From a virus, in the IMG/VR virus record IMGVR_UViG_3300027749_000070, positions 1 to 64,000 of that record: a DNA stretch of 64,000 nt; one strand, given 5' to 3'. The position numbers and the translations under genes are program-made. Below, piece by piece: positions 24,901 through 33,211 of this stretch. The notes below the pieces were generated by a model, which was not told the origin of the DNA, did no database searches, and saw only the letters and a list, made by a program, of their open reading frames with translations. Position 1 is the stretch's first letter, and each line of letters begins with the position of its first letter.

Positions 24901-26147
24901 TCAATCCATCTAACTGGAACTCTTTTCTTATCATCAAAATCTATTCTTGTGATTTCTGCTTCATTATAAAGTGTCTCAGATATACCTAATCTAGGTATAA
25001 AAACTTTATCACCACTCATCAATTTTATTGTTGTTGGTTTACCAGCTTTTGGACCTCTAAGTAACATTACACTTATTTCTCTAAATACTTGATTTTTTAT
25101 TTTTGGCGGGAAAACACTTATTATTTCAACTGGTGTATATCCAGCATAAGCACCTTCTTTTAAAGGCACTAAATCTGAATTTTGATTGCCTTTAACAGGT
25201 AAATAATAAAATTTCTTTAATTTTGCTTCTGTTGGTGCTAAATTAAAAAATTTACCACTAGAAGCTCTTTTAGATTCATAATCAGAACCAACTGATTTTC
25301 TTGTTAACTCGCTAGTTATATTCTTTTTACCAATTGTTCTTAATACAAAATTAATTGGATCTTCTTTACCATTTTGTTTATAAATTATAAAGAAATTCTT
25401 TTCACCAGTTTCTCTTATTATTGCATGTTGAGTATCATATACTAACGGACTTATTGGCCTTGGTTCTTTTCTTAAAGGTAATCCTTCTGCTTTTTTTTGC
25501 TCACATTCCATTAACCAACGATTATATACAGAAGAATTTAATTGTGCCAAAGAAGCTCTTTTAATTTCTGCATCAGATACGTCATCAGGTAATATAACAA
25601 TAGTTTTAGCTGACATTACTAATTCTTTTTCCTTTTTAGTTGTCATTTCTTCGCTATCTTTAACATCAACATATTTTGAATCTAGCATAGTTCCTATCCA
25701 AAATGAATCACCAATTTTATTTAAAGAAGGGTATTCAAATACCGGTGCATAAAGTTTACCATTAAATTCCATCGCTAATTTTGCTAAATAAATAGTTGCA
25801 AATGCCTTATTACCTGGGAAATTATAATCTTCTATCCAAGATAGATTGCCAATTTCTCCTAATGCAGCTGTAATTACTTTTTTCATTAAATCATAATCAG
25901 CATTATATTCTACCGTAAATCTTTTAATCGGAATTTCCCTTACTTCCATACCAGAGTTAGTCCTAGCCGGATTACCATGTTCATCCACTGGTTTCATAGC
26001 AATAAGTCTCCATCCACTTTTATTACCAGATTCATACTCCATGAATCTGGATATTGGTGAGTTGCTTGTTCCGCTAAATGGAGTTGCTATATTATTATTG
26101 AAACTTAAAGACCTAAATAATTCATTAATACTTTTTAAATATTTCAT
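24894..26147 (-). CDS. Hypothetical head-targeted-like protein
   Basis: Not recognised. 417 residues from the ATG at 26147, chosen because it gives the MKYLKSINELF leader and follows a TTAATATATA box by 5 nt. The in-frame codons up to 26177 are promoter sequence. The protein is Lys-rich with scattered beta character and no catalytic motif that I can assign. Its start is mirrored by that of the divergent gene at 26179 through a 30-bp perfect inverted repeat. Confidence 0.65.
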   Translation of the reverse strand: MKYLKSINELFRSLSFNNNIATPFSGTSNSPISRFMEYESGNKSGWRLIAMKPVDEHGNPARTNSGMEVREIPIKRFTVEYNADYDLMKKVITAALGEIGNLSWIEDYNFPGNKAFATIYLAKLAMEFNGKLYAPVFEYPSLNKIGDSFWIGTMLDSKYVDVKDSEEMTTKKEKELVMSAKTIVILPDDVSDAEIKRASLAQLNSSVYNRWLMECEQKKAEGLPLRKEPRPISPLVYDTQHAIIRETGEKNFFIIYKQNGKEDPINFVLRTIGKKNITSELTRKSVGSDYESKRASSGKFFNLAPTEAKLKKFYYLPVKGNQNSDLVPLKEGAYAGYTPVEIISVFPPKIKNQVFREISVMLLRGPKAGKPTTIKLMSGDKVFIPRLGISETLYNEAEITRIDFDDKKRVPVRWIEK

Positions 26148-26194
26148 ATTGTTATATATTAATATAATATATAACAATATGAAATATTTAAAAA
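26132..26194. repeat. 30-3-30 perfect palindrome over two divergent gene starts
   Basis: Arms 26132-26161 and 26165-26194 are exact inverted repeats around ATA. Each arm holds, in order, an AATATATAAC promoter box, CAAT, ATG and the codons for KYLK. Both flanking genes therefore begin with the same promoter and leader. Confidence 0.95.
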
Positions 26195-26538
26195 TATTTG
26201 AAGACTATCATAAAGATTTAGTGTCATTATATACAATAATGACACACGAAGATATTTCCGAGCCTATACCACAAGAAGTAGAAGATGATGAAGATGAGGA
26301 TGCAATTGATGATTATCTATACACGCATCGCAAAAAGGTTAGATATATATTATATGCTAAAGAAGAATTAGATCAGCATACATTGGCTTATGAAATTTTT
26401 AGAAATGCAAAATATGTTAATGTTATTAACATGAAGCCCGCTGGGAAAGGATTTGTATATGAAATTCAAGTCACAAATCAATCGAGAGAAGACCAAGAAA
26501 TGGAAGACAGAGGTGAAAATGATTATGATGATTATTAA
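26179..26538 (+). CDS. Hypothetical protein with head-targeting-like leader
   Basis: Not recognised. 119 residues from the ATG at 26179, which lies 5 nt after an ATAATATATA box. Longer starts would read through the promoter. MKYLKIFED fits the leader pattern (IFE). The rest is very acidic (PQEVEDDEDEDAIDDYL, EDQEMEDRGENDYDD) around a small alpha/beta segment (VRYILYAKEELDQHTLAYEIFRNAKYVNVINMKPAGKGFVYEIQV). That segment could be a small ferredoxin-like fold. Confidence 0.65.
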   Translation: MKYLKIFEDYHKDLVSLYTIMTHEDISEPIPQEVEDDEDEDAIDDYLYTHRKKVRYILYAKEELDQHTLAYEIFRNAKYVNVINMKPAGKGFVYEIQVTNQSREDQEMEDRGENDYDDY

Positions 26539-27239
26539 TCTTTTAAATTAATTTGCGGAACATAAATAATTCCATTTTTTACTTCTAAATGTTTATTAGA
26601 AAATAATAAGCATTTTCCCTCATTTACAAAAATATAATAATGTATATTTTCATATTTTTTAATTTTACCACTACTTATAACCTCATAAATATCATTTTTT
26701 CTTATAAAATATTTTAAAGGCTTAACTTGAACATACCAATCTTTTTGGTTGATAGTTATGATTATATCAATACCTTCAATTACATCTTCTTTAGAATAAG
26801 CTGGAGTTTGCCGTAATTCAAAATCTATATTTTTTGATTTCAAGTAAGATTCGATATGAGAAAGTGCTTTTATTTCGTTTTTAATGCCCTTTGTCTCGCT
26901 TCTTTTTAAGACTTGAAGTATATCATCGAAATAGATTCCCCCTTGCTTAAATAAGTCTATTTTGTTGTTTTTGACAAATTCAATTAATTCATCAAATGAT
27001 TTTATATTATAATTAATTATAAATGATTTAATCAAAGTTATATTACCAATTGCTTTGTTTATAATAGACACATAACTTCCTTCGTTATCAAATTCTTGAG
27101 CTAAAACATAATAAAATCCATCAATAAAAACCCTATCGGGGTATAATTCCGATAGGGTTTCACTGATTAAACGTTTATATTGATTATGTTTCTCGTATGT
27201 TACACCCCAATTATCAATTGTAAATGAGTATTTATCCAT
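26535..27239 (-). CDS. PD-(D/E)XK endonuclease-like protein
   Basis: A 234-residue protein. Residues about 115-180 show the restriction-endonuclease-like pattern: IKNEIKALSHIESYL, then VIEGIDIIITINQKDWYVQVKPLKYF, with Asp in GID and the Q-x-K variant of (D/E)-x-K. The N-terminal 110 residues are helical and unrecognised. It may cut or process DNA, with host or phage target unknown. It is the last gene of a host-promoter operon. Its ATG overlaps the stop of the 43-residue gene. A 12-bp perfect inverted repeat lies within codons about 27-37. Confidence 0.6.
   Translation of the reverse strand: MDKYSFTIDNWGVTYEKHNQYKRLISETLSELYPDRVFIDGFYYVLAQEFDNEGSYVSIINKAIGNITLIKSFIINYNIKSFDELIEFVKNNKIDLFKQGGIYFDDILQVLKRSETKGIKNEIKALSHIESYLKSKNIDFELRQTPAYSKEDVIEGIDIIITINQKDWYVQVKPLKYFIRKNDIYEVISSGKIKKYENIHYYIFVNEGKCLLFSNKHLEVKNGIIYVPQINLKD
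27128..27160. repeat. 12-bp perfect inverted repeat inside CDS
   Basis: AAACCCTATCGG and CCGATAGGGTTT are separated by 9 nt. The stem is strong for this AT-rich genome and sits near the start of the PD-(D/E)XK gene. Confidence 0.75.
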
Positions 27240-27370
27240 TAATTAATTTTTCTTTTAGTTTGTCCATATATGTATATGAATGGTTTAGAATTACTAATAA
27301 TAAATTGAATTCTTGTTCTTTTATCTAACCTTTTTATTCCTCGAAAAATTCTCAATCTCTTTTTAGACAT
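27239..27370 (-). CDS. Small basic protein coupled to LysRS
   Basis: A 43-residue protein, [18 protein letters not shown] followed by a short beta-like end ([19 protein letters not shown]). The ATG overlaps the stop of the lysyl-tRNA synthetase gene by 8 nt, and its own TAA overlaps the next ATG (TAATG). The fit on both sides argues for a real gene. Very basic, so RNA or DNA binding is plausible. Resemblance to a ribosomal-protein-like or peptide modulator is not demonstrable. Confidence 0.6.
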   Translation of the reverse strand: MSKKRLRIFRGIKRLDKRTRIQFIISNSKPFIYIYGQTKRKIN

Positions 27371-28931
27371 TCTTAGGACGCATTTGAGGAAATAATAAAA
27401 CATCTTGTATAGACGCTTGTCCTGTCATCAACATAGCCAATCTATCTATACCTATGCCTATACCAGCAGTTGGTGGCATACCATATTCTAATGCTTGTAT
27501 ATAATCATTATCAATATACATAGCTTCGTCATCACCTCTATCCATTAGTTCCATCTGTTCTTCAAAACGGTGTCTTTGATCAATAGGATCATTTAACTCA
27601 CTATATGCATTAGCTATTTCTTTACCATTGACTATTAACTCAAATCTTTCAACTAAACCTTCTTTTGAACGATGTTTTTTAGTTAAAGGACTCATTTCAA
27701 TAGGATAATCTATGATAAATGTTGGTTGTATATAATGGTGTTCGCAGCAATTACCAAATATAGTGTCAATTAACTTACCTTTACCATCAGTTTGACTGAC
27801 TTTTATATTTAATTGACTACAAGTATCAAGTAATTGACGTTGTTGCATATTAGAAATATCTATACCAGTATGTTCTTTAATAGAATCATAGATACTAATT
27901 CTTTTATATGGACCCTTAAAATCTATTACATTATTACCTACCGTAAAACTATAAGAAGGATAAGAGCAATCTTCACAATTTACTTGATATGCTATATATT
28001 CTAACATTTTCTCAGTAGTATTCATCATCCACTCATAATCTTTATATGCAGCATAATATTCCATAACCGTGAACTCTGGGTTATGTGTTCTATCCATGCC
28101 TTCATTTCTAAAATTACGACTAAATTCATAAACAGAATCAAACCCACCTACAATCAATCTCTTTAAATATAGTTCATTTGCAATACGTAAATATAAAGGT
28201 ATATCTAATGCATTATGATGCGTCTTAAATGGGCGAGCGGCAGCTCCACCTGGTATACTTTGTAATACCGGTGTATCAACTTCTAATGCACCTAAACTAT
28301 TTAGGTGGGTCCGCATAGCGTTTTTTAATATGGTTATTTTTCTAAAAGTAGTTTTCACTTCTGGATTAATAATCAAATCAACATAACGATGCCTATATCT
28401 AAATTCAGGATCATTTACTTTATCAAATTCTTGTCCATCTTTCTCCTTTGTAATAGGAAGCGGATGTAAACTCTTCGATAATAATGTAAATTCTGTGACA
28501 TGAATAGTTGTTTCGCCGGTTTTTGTAGTAAAGACATAACCTTTTACGCCGATAAAATCTCCTATATCAAGTAGTTTTTTCCATACGGTATTATAAAGAG
28601 TTTTATCTTCATTAGGACAAATATCATCTCTTTTTATGTATAATTGTATTTTACTAGTTCCATCCTGGATATAAGCAAAATTAGCTTTACCCATATCTTG
28701 TATAGACATAAGCCTACCCGCAATAGAAACTTTATCGAACTCCATATAAATATCAAGTTCATCGCTATCAGCTAAAATCAATCTTTGGTTATCATAAGTT
28801 TCCTTTACATACATAGCATGTATGTAGTTTATATTATGTGTAGTTTCGTAAGTAGCTGCTGGATAGGGATTTATACCTAACGCTATAAGCTGTTCTAATT
28901 TTTGCCTTCTTATTATTTCTTGTTCTGTCAT
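27363..28931 (-). CDS. lysS: Lysyl-tRNA synthetase, class II
   Basis: A complete 522-residue synthetase that charges tRNA-Lys. The N-terminal OB-fold anticodon domain includes [24 protein letters not shown]. The class II catalytic motifs follow: motif 1 near [24 protein letters not shown], motif 2 [20 protein letters not shown], motif 3 [12 protein letters not shown]. The Lys-specific [13 protein letters not shown] is intact, so activity is expected. It closely follows bacterial LysRS in layout and lacks the longer C-terminal tail seen in some Bacteroidota enzymes. It is in a minus-strand operon with a host-type promoter. It may keep translation going during infection or replace a host enzyme that is inhibited. 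Confidence 0.95.
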   Translation of the reverse strand: MTEQEIIRRQKLEQLIALGINPYPAATYETTHNINYIHAMYVKETYDNQRLILADSDELDIYMEFDKVSIAGRLMSIQDMGKANFAYIQDGTSKIQLYIKRDDICPNEDKTLYNTVWKKLLDIGDFIGVKGYVFTTKTGETTIHVTEFTLLSKSLHPLPITKEKDGQEFDKVNDPEFRYRHRYVDLIINPEVKTTFRKITILKNAMRTHLNSLGALEVDTPVLQSIPGGAAARPFKTHHNALDIPLYLRIANELYLKRLIVGGFDSVYEFSRNFRNEGMDRTHNPEFTVMEYYAAYKDYEWMMNTTEKMLEYIAYQVNCEDCSYPSYSFTVGNNVIDFKGPYKRISIYDSIKEHTGIDISNMQQRQLLDTCSQLNIKVSQTDGKGKLIDTIFGNCCEHHYIQPTFIIDYPIEMSPLTKKHRSKEGLVERFELIVNGKEIANAYSELNDPIDQRHRFEEQMELMDRGDDEAMYIDNDYIQALEYGMPPTAGIGIGIDRLAMLMTGQASIQDVLLFPQMRPKNV

Positions 28932-28941
28932 TTTCTTTTAT

Positions 28942-29223
28942 TTAAAAATCATAATCAACATCTTCCTCATCATATTCTTCCTCACCATAATCGTCATAAT
29001 CCATATCTTCATCATCATCGTCATCATATTCTTCATCTTCAACTACTTCCTCTGCGGTTTCATGTAAGATTAGATGATCGACTTCTAAATCTAGATTAGA
29101 TAATTTTGCTTCATCATTTAATTTAGTTAAATATTCGGAAGCACCAAGAATACCTATTCTTCTTAGTTTATAATTTTCAATAATTTCGGCTAATTTTATA
29201 TAAAAATCTATATGGTCTAACAT
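28942..29223 (-). CDS. Small protein with acidic Asp/Glu/Tyr tail
   Basis: Not recognised; 93 residues. The N-terminal 60 residues are helical (LAEIIENYKLRRIGILGASEYLTKLNDEAKL). The last 32 are almost only Asp, Glu and Tyr. Such tails can mimic nucleic acid or bind basic proteins, but nothing specific is shown. It overlaps the upstream gene by 7 nt within the LysRS operon. Confidence 0.6.
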   Translation of the reverse strand: MLDHIDFYIKLAEIIENYKLRRIGILGASEYLTKLNDEAKLSNLDLEVDHLILHETAEEVVEDEEYDDDDDEDMDYDDYGEEEYDEEDVDYDF

Positions 29224-29483
29224 CTAAATAAAACTTGTTTTGGTTCTTCAAACGAAACAAATCCAGATGGAAAACCAGATGGAATTTTTGTTTCTAATTC
29301 TTGTATTTTTTCTTTGATATGTTCAATTGGAACTGTAGTTGGTTCTTCTGCTACATGTTCGAATAGGCTATTCAAAGTTTCTTTAATAATTATTACTTGC
29401 TTTTCAGTCGGCATACCATCACATGCATCAAGAAATCCTTTCAGCCAAATAGCATATCTTTGTGTTTTTGTCATATTTAACAT
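29217..29483 (-). CDS. Small phage protein with W(L)GFL repeat domain (paralogue 1)
   Basis: 88 residues. IWLKGFLDACDGMPTEKQVIIIKETLNSLF matches the N-terminal half of the next upstream gene (YWLQGFFELSE...LTEKQTQIIKNHLKLVF). This short helical domain is frequent in phage genomes, and its function is not known to me. The tail is Pro/Gly-rich. The second Met (MTKTQRY) is also a possible start. Overlaps both neighbours by a few nucleotides. Confidence 0.65.
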   Translation of the reverse strand: MLNMTKTQRYAIWLKGFLDACDGMPTEKQVIIIKETLNSLFEHVAEEPTTVPIEHIKEKIQELETKIPSGFPSGFVSFEEPKQVLFRC

Positions 29484-29716
29484 TTTACTTTTGGATTATT
29501 TCCATTTTTTGGAGGTCGTGGATTTACTCTACCATCATGTATATCTTGCATAGTATTTAAAACTTCTACATCTTCGGAATAAGAAGGATCTATTTCATAC
29601 ATAAATACCAGTTTAAGATGGTTCTTAATAATTTGTGTCTGCTTTTCAGTTAAAGTATTTGTCTCCGATAATTCGAAGAAACCCTGCAGCCAATAAATAA
29701 ACGATTTGCTTTCCAT
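29477..29716 (-). CDS. Small phage protein with W(L)GFF domain (paralogue 2)
   Basis: 79 residues, first gene of the operon running from 29716 down to 26535. FIYWLQGFFELSETNTLTEKQTQIIKNHLKLVF is the shared domain, and the two genes look like a tandem duplication with diverged C-termini. A perfect host-type promoter lies 35 nt upstream. Confidence 0.65.
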   Translation of the reverse strand: MESKSFIYWLQGFFELSETNTLTEKQTQIIKNHLKLVFMYEIDPSYSEDVEVLNTMQDIHDGRVNPRPPKNGNNPKVKC

Positions 29717-29750
29717 TTTTATTTTTATTTTTTGTTAAAAATTATTTTTA

Positions 29751-29781
29751 CAAATATACAAAAAAATTTTAAAAAAACAAA
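29751..29781 (-). promoter_or_regulatory. Bacteroidota-type promoter for the LysRS operon
   Basis: On the minus strand TTTG (29778-29781) is followed after exactly 19 nt by TATATTTG (29751-29758). This is the phylum consensus TTTG-N19-TANNTTTG. The first gene starts at 29716. Confidence 0.8.
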
Positions 29782-29825
29782 CTTTTTAGATAAAAAACTT
29801 TAAATGATTTTTGACTAATAGTTAA

Positions 29826-30992
29826 ATGGATACAGCATATATCAAAACTTTAGCTCAAACAATTTTAAGCAAAGCTTTTACCGACCCAAATAGAAGAAAT
29901 ATAGTCACCTATGATAATAGAATTAATTTCTGTTGTCCAGTATGCGGTGACTCAGCTAGGTCAGCTGCTAAAAAAAGAGGTAATATATTTTTTGATAAAC
30001 TATTTTTCAAATGCTTCAACTGCGGTCATCAATCCTCACTAAATAAGTTATGCAAACATTTTGAAATACAAATAGATCCTACTAAAAGATTAGAAATGAT
30101 CGAGTATCTGAGCACCATAGTTTCTAACTCTGATTATAAAACAGATATGTCAGATGTTAATTTTGATGAATTACTTAATCTATCCGATTTAACAAGGATA
30201 TTTAGTAGTGGCGAAACTATTTTAACTGACTTTAAACCAATTACTAAAAATAGTTTAGTATATAATTATCTTACAGAGCGAGGTATAACCGAAACTATGC
30301 ATCAAAATATTTATGAAGCTAAACATTGGTTAAATGAGGAAAGATATGAACCAGTTATGGTTCTACTAAATAGACATGGTGATAAAGTGTTGGGTATTCA
30401 AACAAGAAACTTAAAATCTGGAAAATATAGAAGTTTTAAGATTTATAATTTTGAAACTCTTTATAAATGGGTTCACAATATTTCTAATGACGAAATCGAT
30501 GATGTAGATTTAAACCAATTATTAATTTATAATAAATTAAGCTATTTCTTTAATATACTAAATATAGATTTTGATTCTACGATTAGTATATTTGAAGGAT
30601 ATTTAGATTCCTTATTTTATCCAAATTCTGTTGGTGTTGTTGGTGTTAATACTAATATGAGTATATTAGAATCAAACAATCTAGATATACAATATTTCTA
30701 CGATAATGATGAAGCTGGATTTCTAAAATCAGAGCAAAAAATTAAAGCTGGATATAAAATATTCTTATGGAAAAAATTATTTGAAGATATTGTTGAAAAG
30801 AAAAATTCTTCAGATCCTTATTCTTTAATGCATAGAATATCACAGGTTAAAGATTTAAATAAATTAGCACAATTAGTTCCAAATCCTTATAAAAAATTAG
30901 ATTTAGATAAATATTTTAGTAAAGATATTTATGATTTAAAATGGATTCCCAAAAAAATAAAACAACCATATAAAAAGTTCACTAAGAATTAA
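29826..30992 (+). CDS. 61: DnaG/gp61-like DNA primase
   Basis: A 388-residue primase that makes RNA primers for lagging-strand synthesis. The N-terminal zinc ribbon is CPVC (C37, C40) and CFNC (C63, C66). A TOPRIM domain follows with SIFEGYLDSLF, the conserved EGxxD, then YFYDNDEAGFLKSEQKI (DxDxAG), the metal-binding acidic residues. Its length is similar to T4 gp61. It is transcribed apart from the clamp and polymerase. No gp41-like helicase gene is visible in this window. Confidence 0.85.
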   Translation: MDTAYIKTLAQTILSKAFTDPNRRNIVTYDNRINFCCPVCGDSARSAAKKRGNIFFDKLFFKCFNCGHQSSLNKLCKHFEIQIDPTKRLEMIEYLSTIVSNSDYKTDMSDVNFDELLNLSDLTRIFSSGETILTDFKPITKNSLVYNYLTERGITETMHQNIYEAKHWLNEERYEPVMVLLNRHGDKVLGIQTRNLKSGKYRSFKIYNFETLYKWVHNISNDEIDDVDLNQLLIYNKLSYFFNILNIDFDSTISIFEGYLDSLFYPNSVGVVGVNTNMSILESNNLDIQYFYDNDEAGFLKSEQKIKAGYKIFLWKKLFEDIVEKKNSSDPYSLMHRISQVKDLNKLAQLVPNPYKKLDLDKYFSKDIYDLKWIPKKIKQPYKKFTKN

Positions 30993-30998
30993 TATATA
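30989..30998 (+). promoter_or_regulatory. TTAATATATA phage promoter box
   Basis: Exact decamer overlapping the primase stop codon, ending 4 nt before the ATG at 31003. Confidence 0.6.
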
Positions 30999-31002
30999 GT
31001 TA

Positions 31003-31551
31003 ATGAAGTTTTTAAAAAAATATAAATCAATTGGTAAATTAAATGAAGATTCATCAAATGAGGAAACCATTTATTATCAAGGTAGCATAGAAGGAATTAT
31101 ACAAAAAGCAAAAGGTGATGAAAACATCACAAATGCGATGAAAAAACTATCTGAATTATGTAATGGCTTATCGCTTGGTGATAGTATTGGATTTCATGTT
31201 GAAATAATAGATAATTATACTACAATAAGAGGACATATTGGTGATAATGATGACAATTCATATTCATTTGGGTTTAAATGTATAAATGGTAATTGCGAAT
31301 TAGACTATTTCACAAGCTCTGATAATTGGTGGAAATATTTATCAGGGTTTGTAATGTGGTCTTCATTACAAACTTGGAATCAAGAAGAACAAGAAATGGT
31401 TAGAAGTATTTACAAAGATGCTAGATCCAAAAAATCTTATACAAGAGAAATGGCTCTTATAAAAAGAGAAATACCTTTTTTATGGAATTTATTGAAAAAA
31501 GTGGAAAATCCAGAAAAATTAGAAGCTGCTGCTGATATAGGTGAAGATTAA
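31003..31551 (+). CDS. Hypothetical protein with head-targeting-like leader
   Basis: Not recognised; 182 residues. MKFLKKYKSIGKLNED fits the shared leader pattern with LNE. The body contains an alpha/beta segment with NGLSLGDSIGFHVEIIDNYTTIRGHIG and SYSFGFKCINGNCELDYF, followed by Trp-rich helices (SDNWWKYLSGFVMWSSLQTWNQEEQEMV). No catalytic motif is assigned. The promoter box 4 nt before the ATG implies a leaderless mRNA if the box is the -10 element. Confidence 0.65.
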   Translation: MKFLKKYKSIGKLNEDSSNEETIYYQGSIEGIIQKAKGDENITNAMKKLSELCNGLSLGDSIGFHVEIIDNYTTIRGHIGDNDDNSYSFGFKCINGNCELDYFTSSDNWWKYLSGFVMWSSLQTWNQEEQEMVRSIYKDARSKKSYTREMALIKREIPFLWNLLKKVENPEKLEAAADIGED

Positions 31552-31552
31552 T

Positions 31553-32041
31553 TTATATAAAGGTATATTTACTTTTTTTATATTTTAAATTTTTCATTTT
31601 CAAAAATCTTTTAAATGGCATTGTTCCTCTTTCTGAGTTGCAAGGTTGACAGCATACCATTAAATTAACCTTGCAGTTATTACCACCAGAAGCTATTGGT
31701 ATTATATGATCTGTTGTTGCATTTTCTTCGGTTAATTTAGTTTCACAATAAATACATTTAGCATTTCTATTAGCCGCTACAAATTCTTTAGCAAATCCAA
31801 TAGTTCTGCGTTTAACGTTTTTTCCGTTCCATTTAAGTCCAATTACAATAAAGTTTCTATGATTCTTAAACTTTTTTCTAGCAATTTCGCAACGAACATA
31901 ATTCTTATTAAAGTGAACTAATAATTGAATTATATATCTCCATTTTTTATAGAATACAAAGTCTACCTTTAAAAAGTGTTCTGTTTTTGCTCTATAAATT
32001 CTTTTTAACCTGTTAAGATCTTCTAATATCTTTTTAAACAT
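31553..32041 (-). CDS. HNH endonuclease
   Basis: A 162-residue HNH nuclease. Residues about 90-150 are canonical: CIYCETKL, TTDHIIPIASGGNN, NLMVCCQPCNSERG, that is, CxxC, the DH pair, Asn and a second CxxC. The N-terminal 85 residues are basic (RAKTEHFLKVDFVFYKKWRY) and probably bind DNA. It is most likely a small homing endonuclease inserted between primase-side genes. It ends 2 nt from the convergent gene at 31551. Confidence 0.85.
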   Translation of the reverse strand: MFKKILEDLNRLKRIYRAKTEHFLKVDFVFYKKWRYIIQLLVHFNKNYVRCEIARKKFKNHRNFIVIGLKWNGKNVKRRTIGFAKEFVAANRNAKCIYCETKLTEENATTDHIIPIASGGNNCKVNLMVCCQPCNSERGTMPFKRFLKMKNLKYKKSKYTFI

Positions 32042-32121
32042 TTAAATATAAAAATAACCTTTAATTTCAAAAGTATTATTTTTTATTATAATATATATTA
32101 CATAAAAAAATATAGTTTATC

Positions 32122-32418
32122 ATGAAAAAATTTTTTATGGATTTATTAAGTGCCAATAGCCCACTAAGCTCAAAAAGATTTGCTGGTTTAATCACTTTAT
32201 TCTCTTGTATTATTTTAGCATTTTTTGGTGCTGCTGAAAATAAATGGGTCACACCTGAATTTATGTATAATGGTTTATTACTTGTTGTAGCTGGTTTATT
32301 TGGCTTCAATATGGCTGAAAGTATCTTTAAAAAATCTGATTCTAAAGTTGCCGATGCAGCAAAAGATATTCCAAAAGAAGAGCAACTAGAAAAAGAAGCA
32401 GATGATAAAGTTGAATAA
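32122..32418 (+). CDS. Holin-like small membrane protein
   Basis: 98 residues with two hydrophobic segments (about residues 21-39, FAGLITLFSCIILAFFGAA, and 50-66, GLLLVVAGLFGFNMAE) and a charged C-terminal tail. This is the layout of class II holins and of a common small phage membrane protein. A role in lysis timing is inferred from topology only, since no endolysin gene lies beside it. The gene has its own AATATATATT-type upstream region and ends in a strong terminator. Confidence 0.55.
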   Translation: MKKFFMDLLSANSPLSSKRFAGLITLFSCIILAFFGAAENKWVTPEFMYNGLLLVVAGLFGFNMAESIFKKSDSKVADAAKDIPKEEQLEKEADDKVE

Positions 32419-32447
32419 AAAAAACCACTCAAATTGAGTGGGTTTTT
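32417..32447. terminator. Bidirectional terminator overlapping nitrilase stop
   Basis: CCACTC and GAGTGG around AAATT, flanked by A8 and T5. The last codons and stop of the minus-strand nitrilase gene lie inside the hairpin. Confidence 0.85.
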
Positions 32448-33211
32448 AATTCAAATAAATCTCTATCTTTTAAAAATGGTAATTCATTTCTTACCTGTTG
32501 TAGCCATTGTGCATCTAACTCAAAATCTTTTATCTCCGATTTATCAGACATACAAGATACATTACCAAGTGGGTCTATTACCTGACTATTACCTGAATAA
32601 ATATGTCCATTGCCATCTATTCCAGCTCTATTTACACCAATTACATAGCATTGATTTTCAATTGCTCTGGCTTGTAAAAGAGTATTCCAAGCCAAACTTC
32701 TTTTAGCCGGCCAACTAGCTACATATACAATTACATCATAATCATCTTGATTACGAGCAAATACAGGAAATCTTAAATCAAAACAAATTTGCAAAAGTAT
32801 TCTCCAGCCATTTATATTTACTATTTTCCTTTCTGTTCCTTGTGTATAAAACTTATCTTCACCAGCATAAGTAAATAAATGTTTTTTATCATAATACTCA
32901 ATAGATTGGTCTTTAACACATAATAATCTATTAAATGGCTTTATTTCACCTTTATCATAAATTATGATACTACCCATTATGTAGGCATTCTTTTCAATAG
33001 ACATTATTTGCATCCATTCGGTAGTATAACCATCTTTTGGTTCGGCTAAACTGGTTTCCATAGTAAACCCAGTAGTAAACATTTCCGGCAAAATAATAAC
33101 ATCCGTATTGGATGTTATATTATTTATAGTTTCCTCATATTTAAGAAGATTACTTATTTTATTTTCCCAGATTATATCAGGCTGGATTATCGTTATTTTT
33201 AGATTTTGCAT
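32429..33211 (-). CDS. Nitrilase-family amidase (YafV/omega-amidase-like)
   Basis: A 260-residue carbon-nitrogen hydrolase. The Glu-Lys-Cys triad is present: LPEMFTTGF (E43), YDKKHLF (K109) and LQICFDLRFP (C143). The surrounding sequence (NRLLCV, GWRILLQ, ARAIENQCYVIGVNRAG, YSGNSQVIDPLG) follows the YafV/omega-amidase group that removes ammonia from alpha-ketoglutaramate-type amides. Full length, so probably active. A metabolic gene of likely bacterial (Bacteroidota) origin. Its benefit to the phage is not evident. It overlaps the HAD gene upstream by 35 nt. Confidence 0.85.
   Translation of the reverse strand: MQNLKITIIQPDIIWENKISNLLKYEETINNITSNTDVIILPEMFTTGFTMETSLAEPKDGYTTEWMQIMSIEKNAYIMGSIIIYDKGEIKPFNRLLCVKDQSIEYYDKKHLFTYAGEDKFYTQGTERKIVNINGWRILLQICFDLRFPVFARNQDDYDVIVYVASWPAKRSLAWNTLLQARAIENQCYVIGVNRAGIDGNGHIYSGNSQVIDPLGNVSCMSDKSEIKDFELDAQWLQQVRNELPFLKDRDLFELKTHSI

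Noticed and set aside
26041-26178. Long N-terminal extension of the gene starting at 26179
   Set aside because: It would read through the palindrome and promoter box. The internal ATG gives the shared leader.
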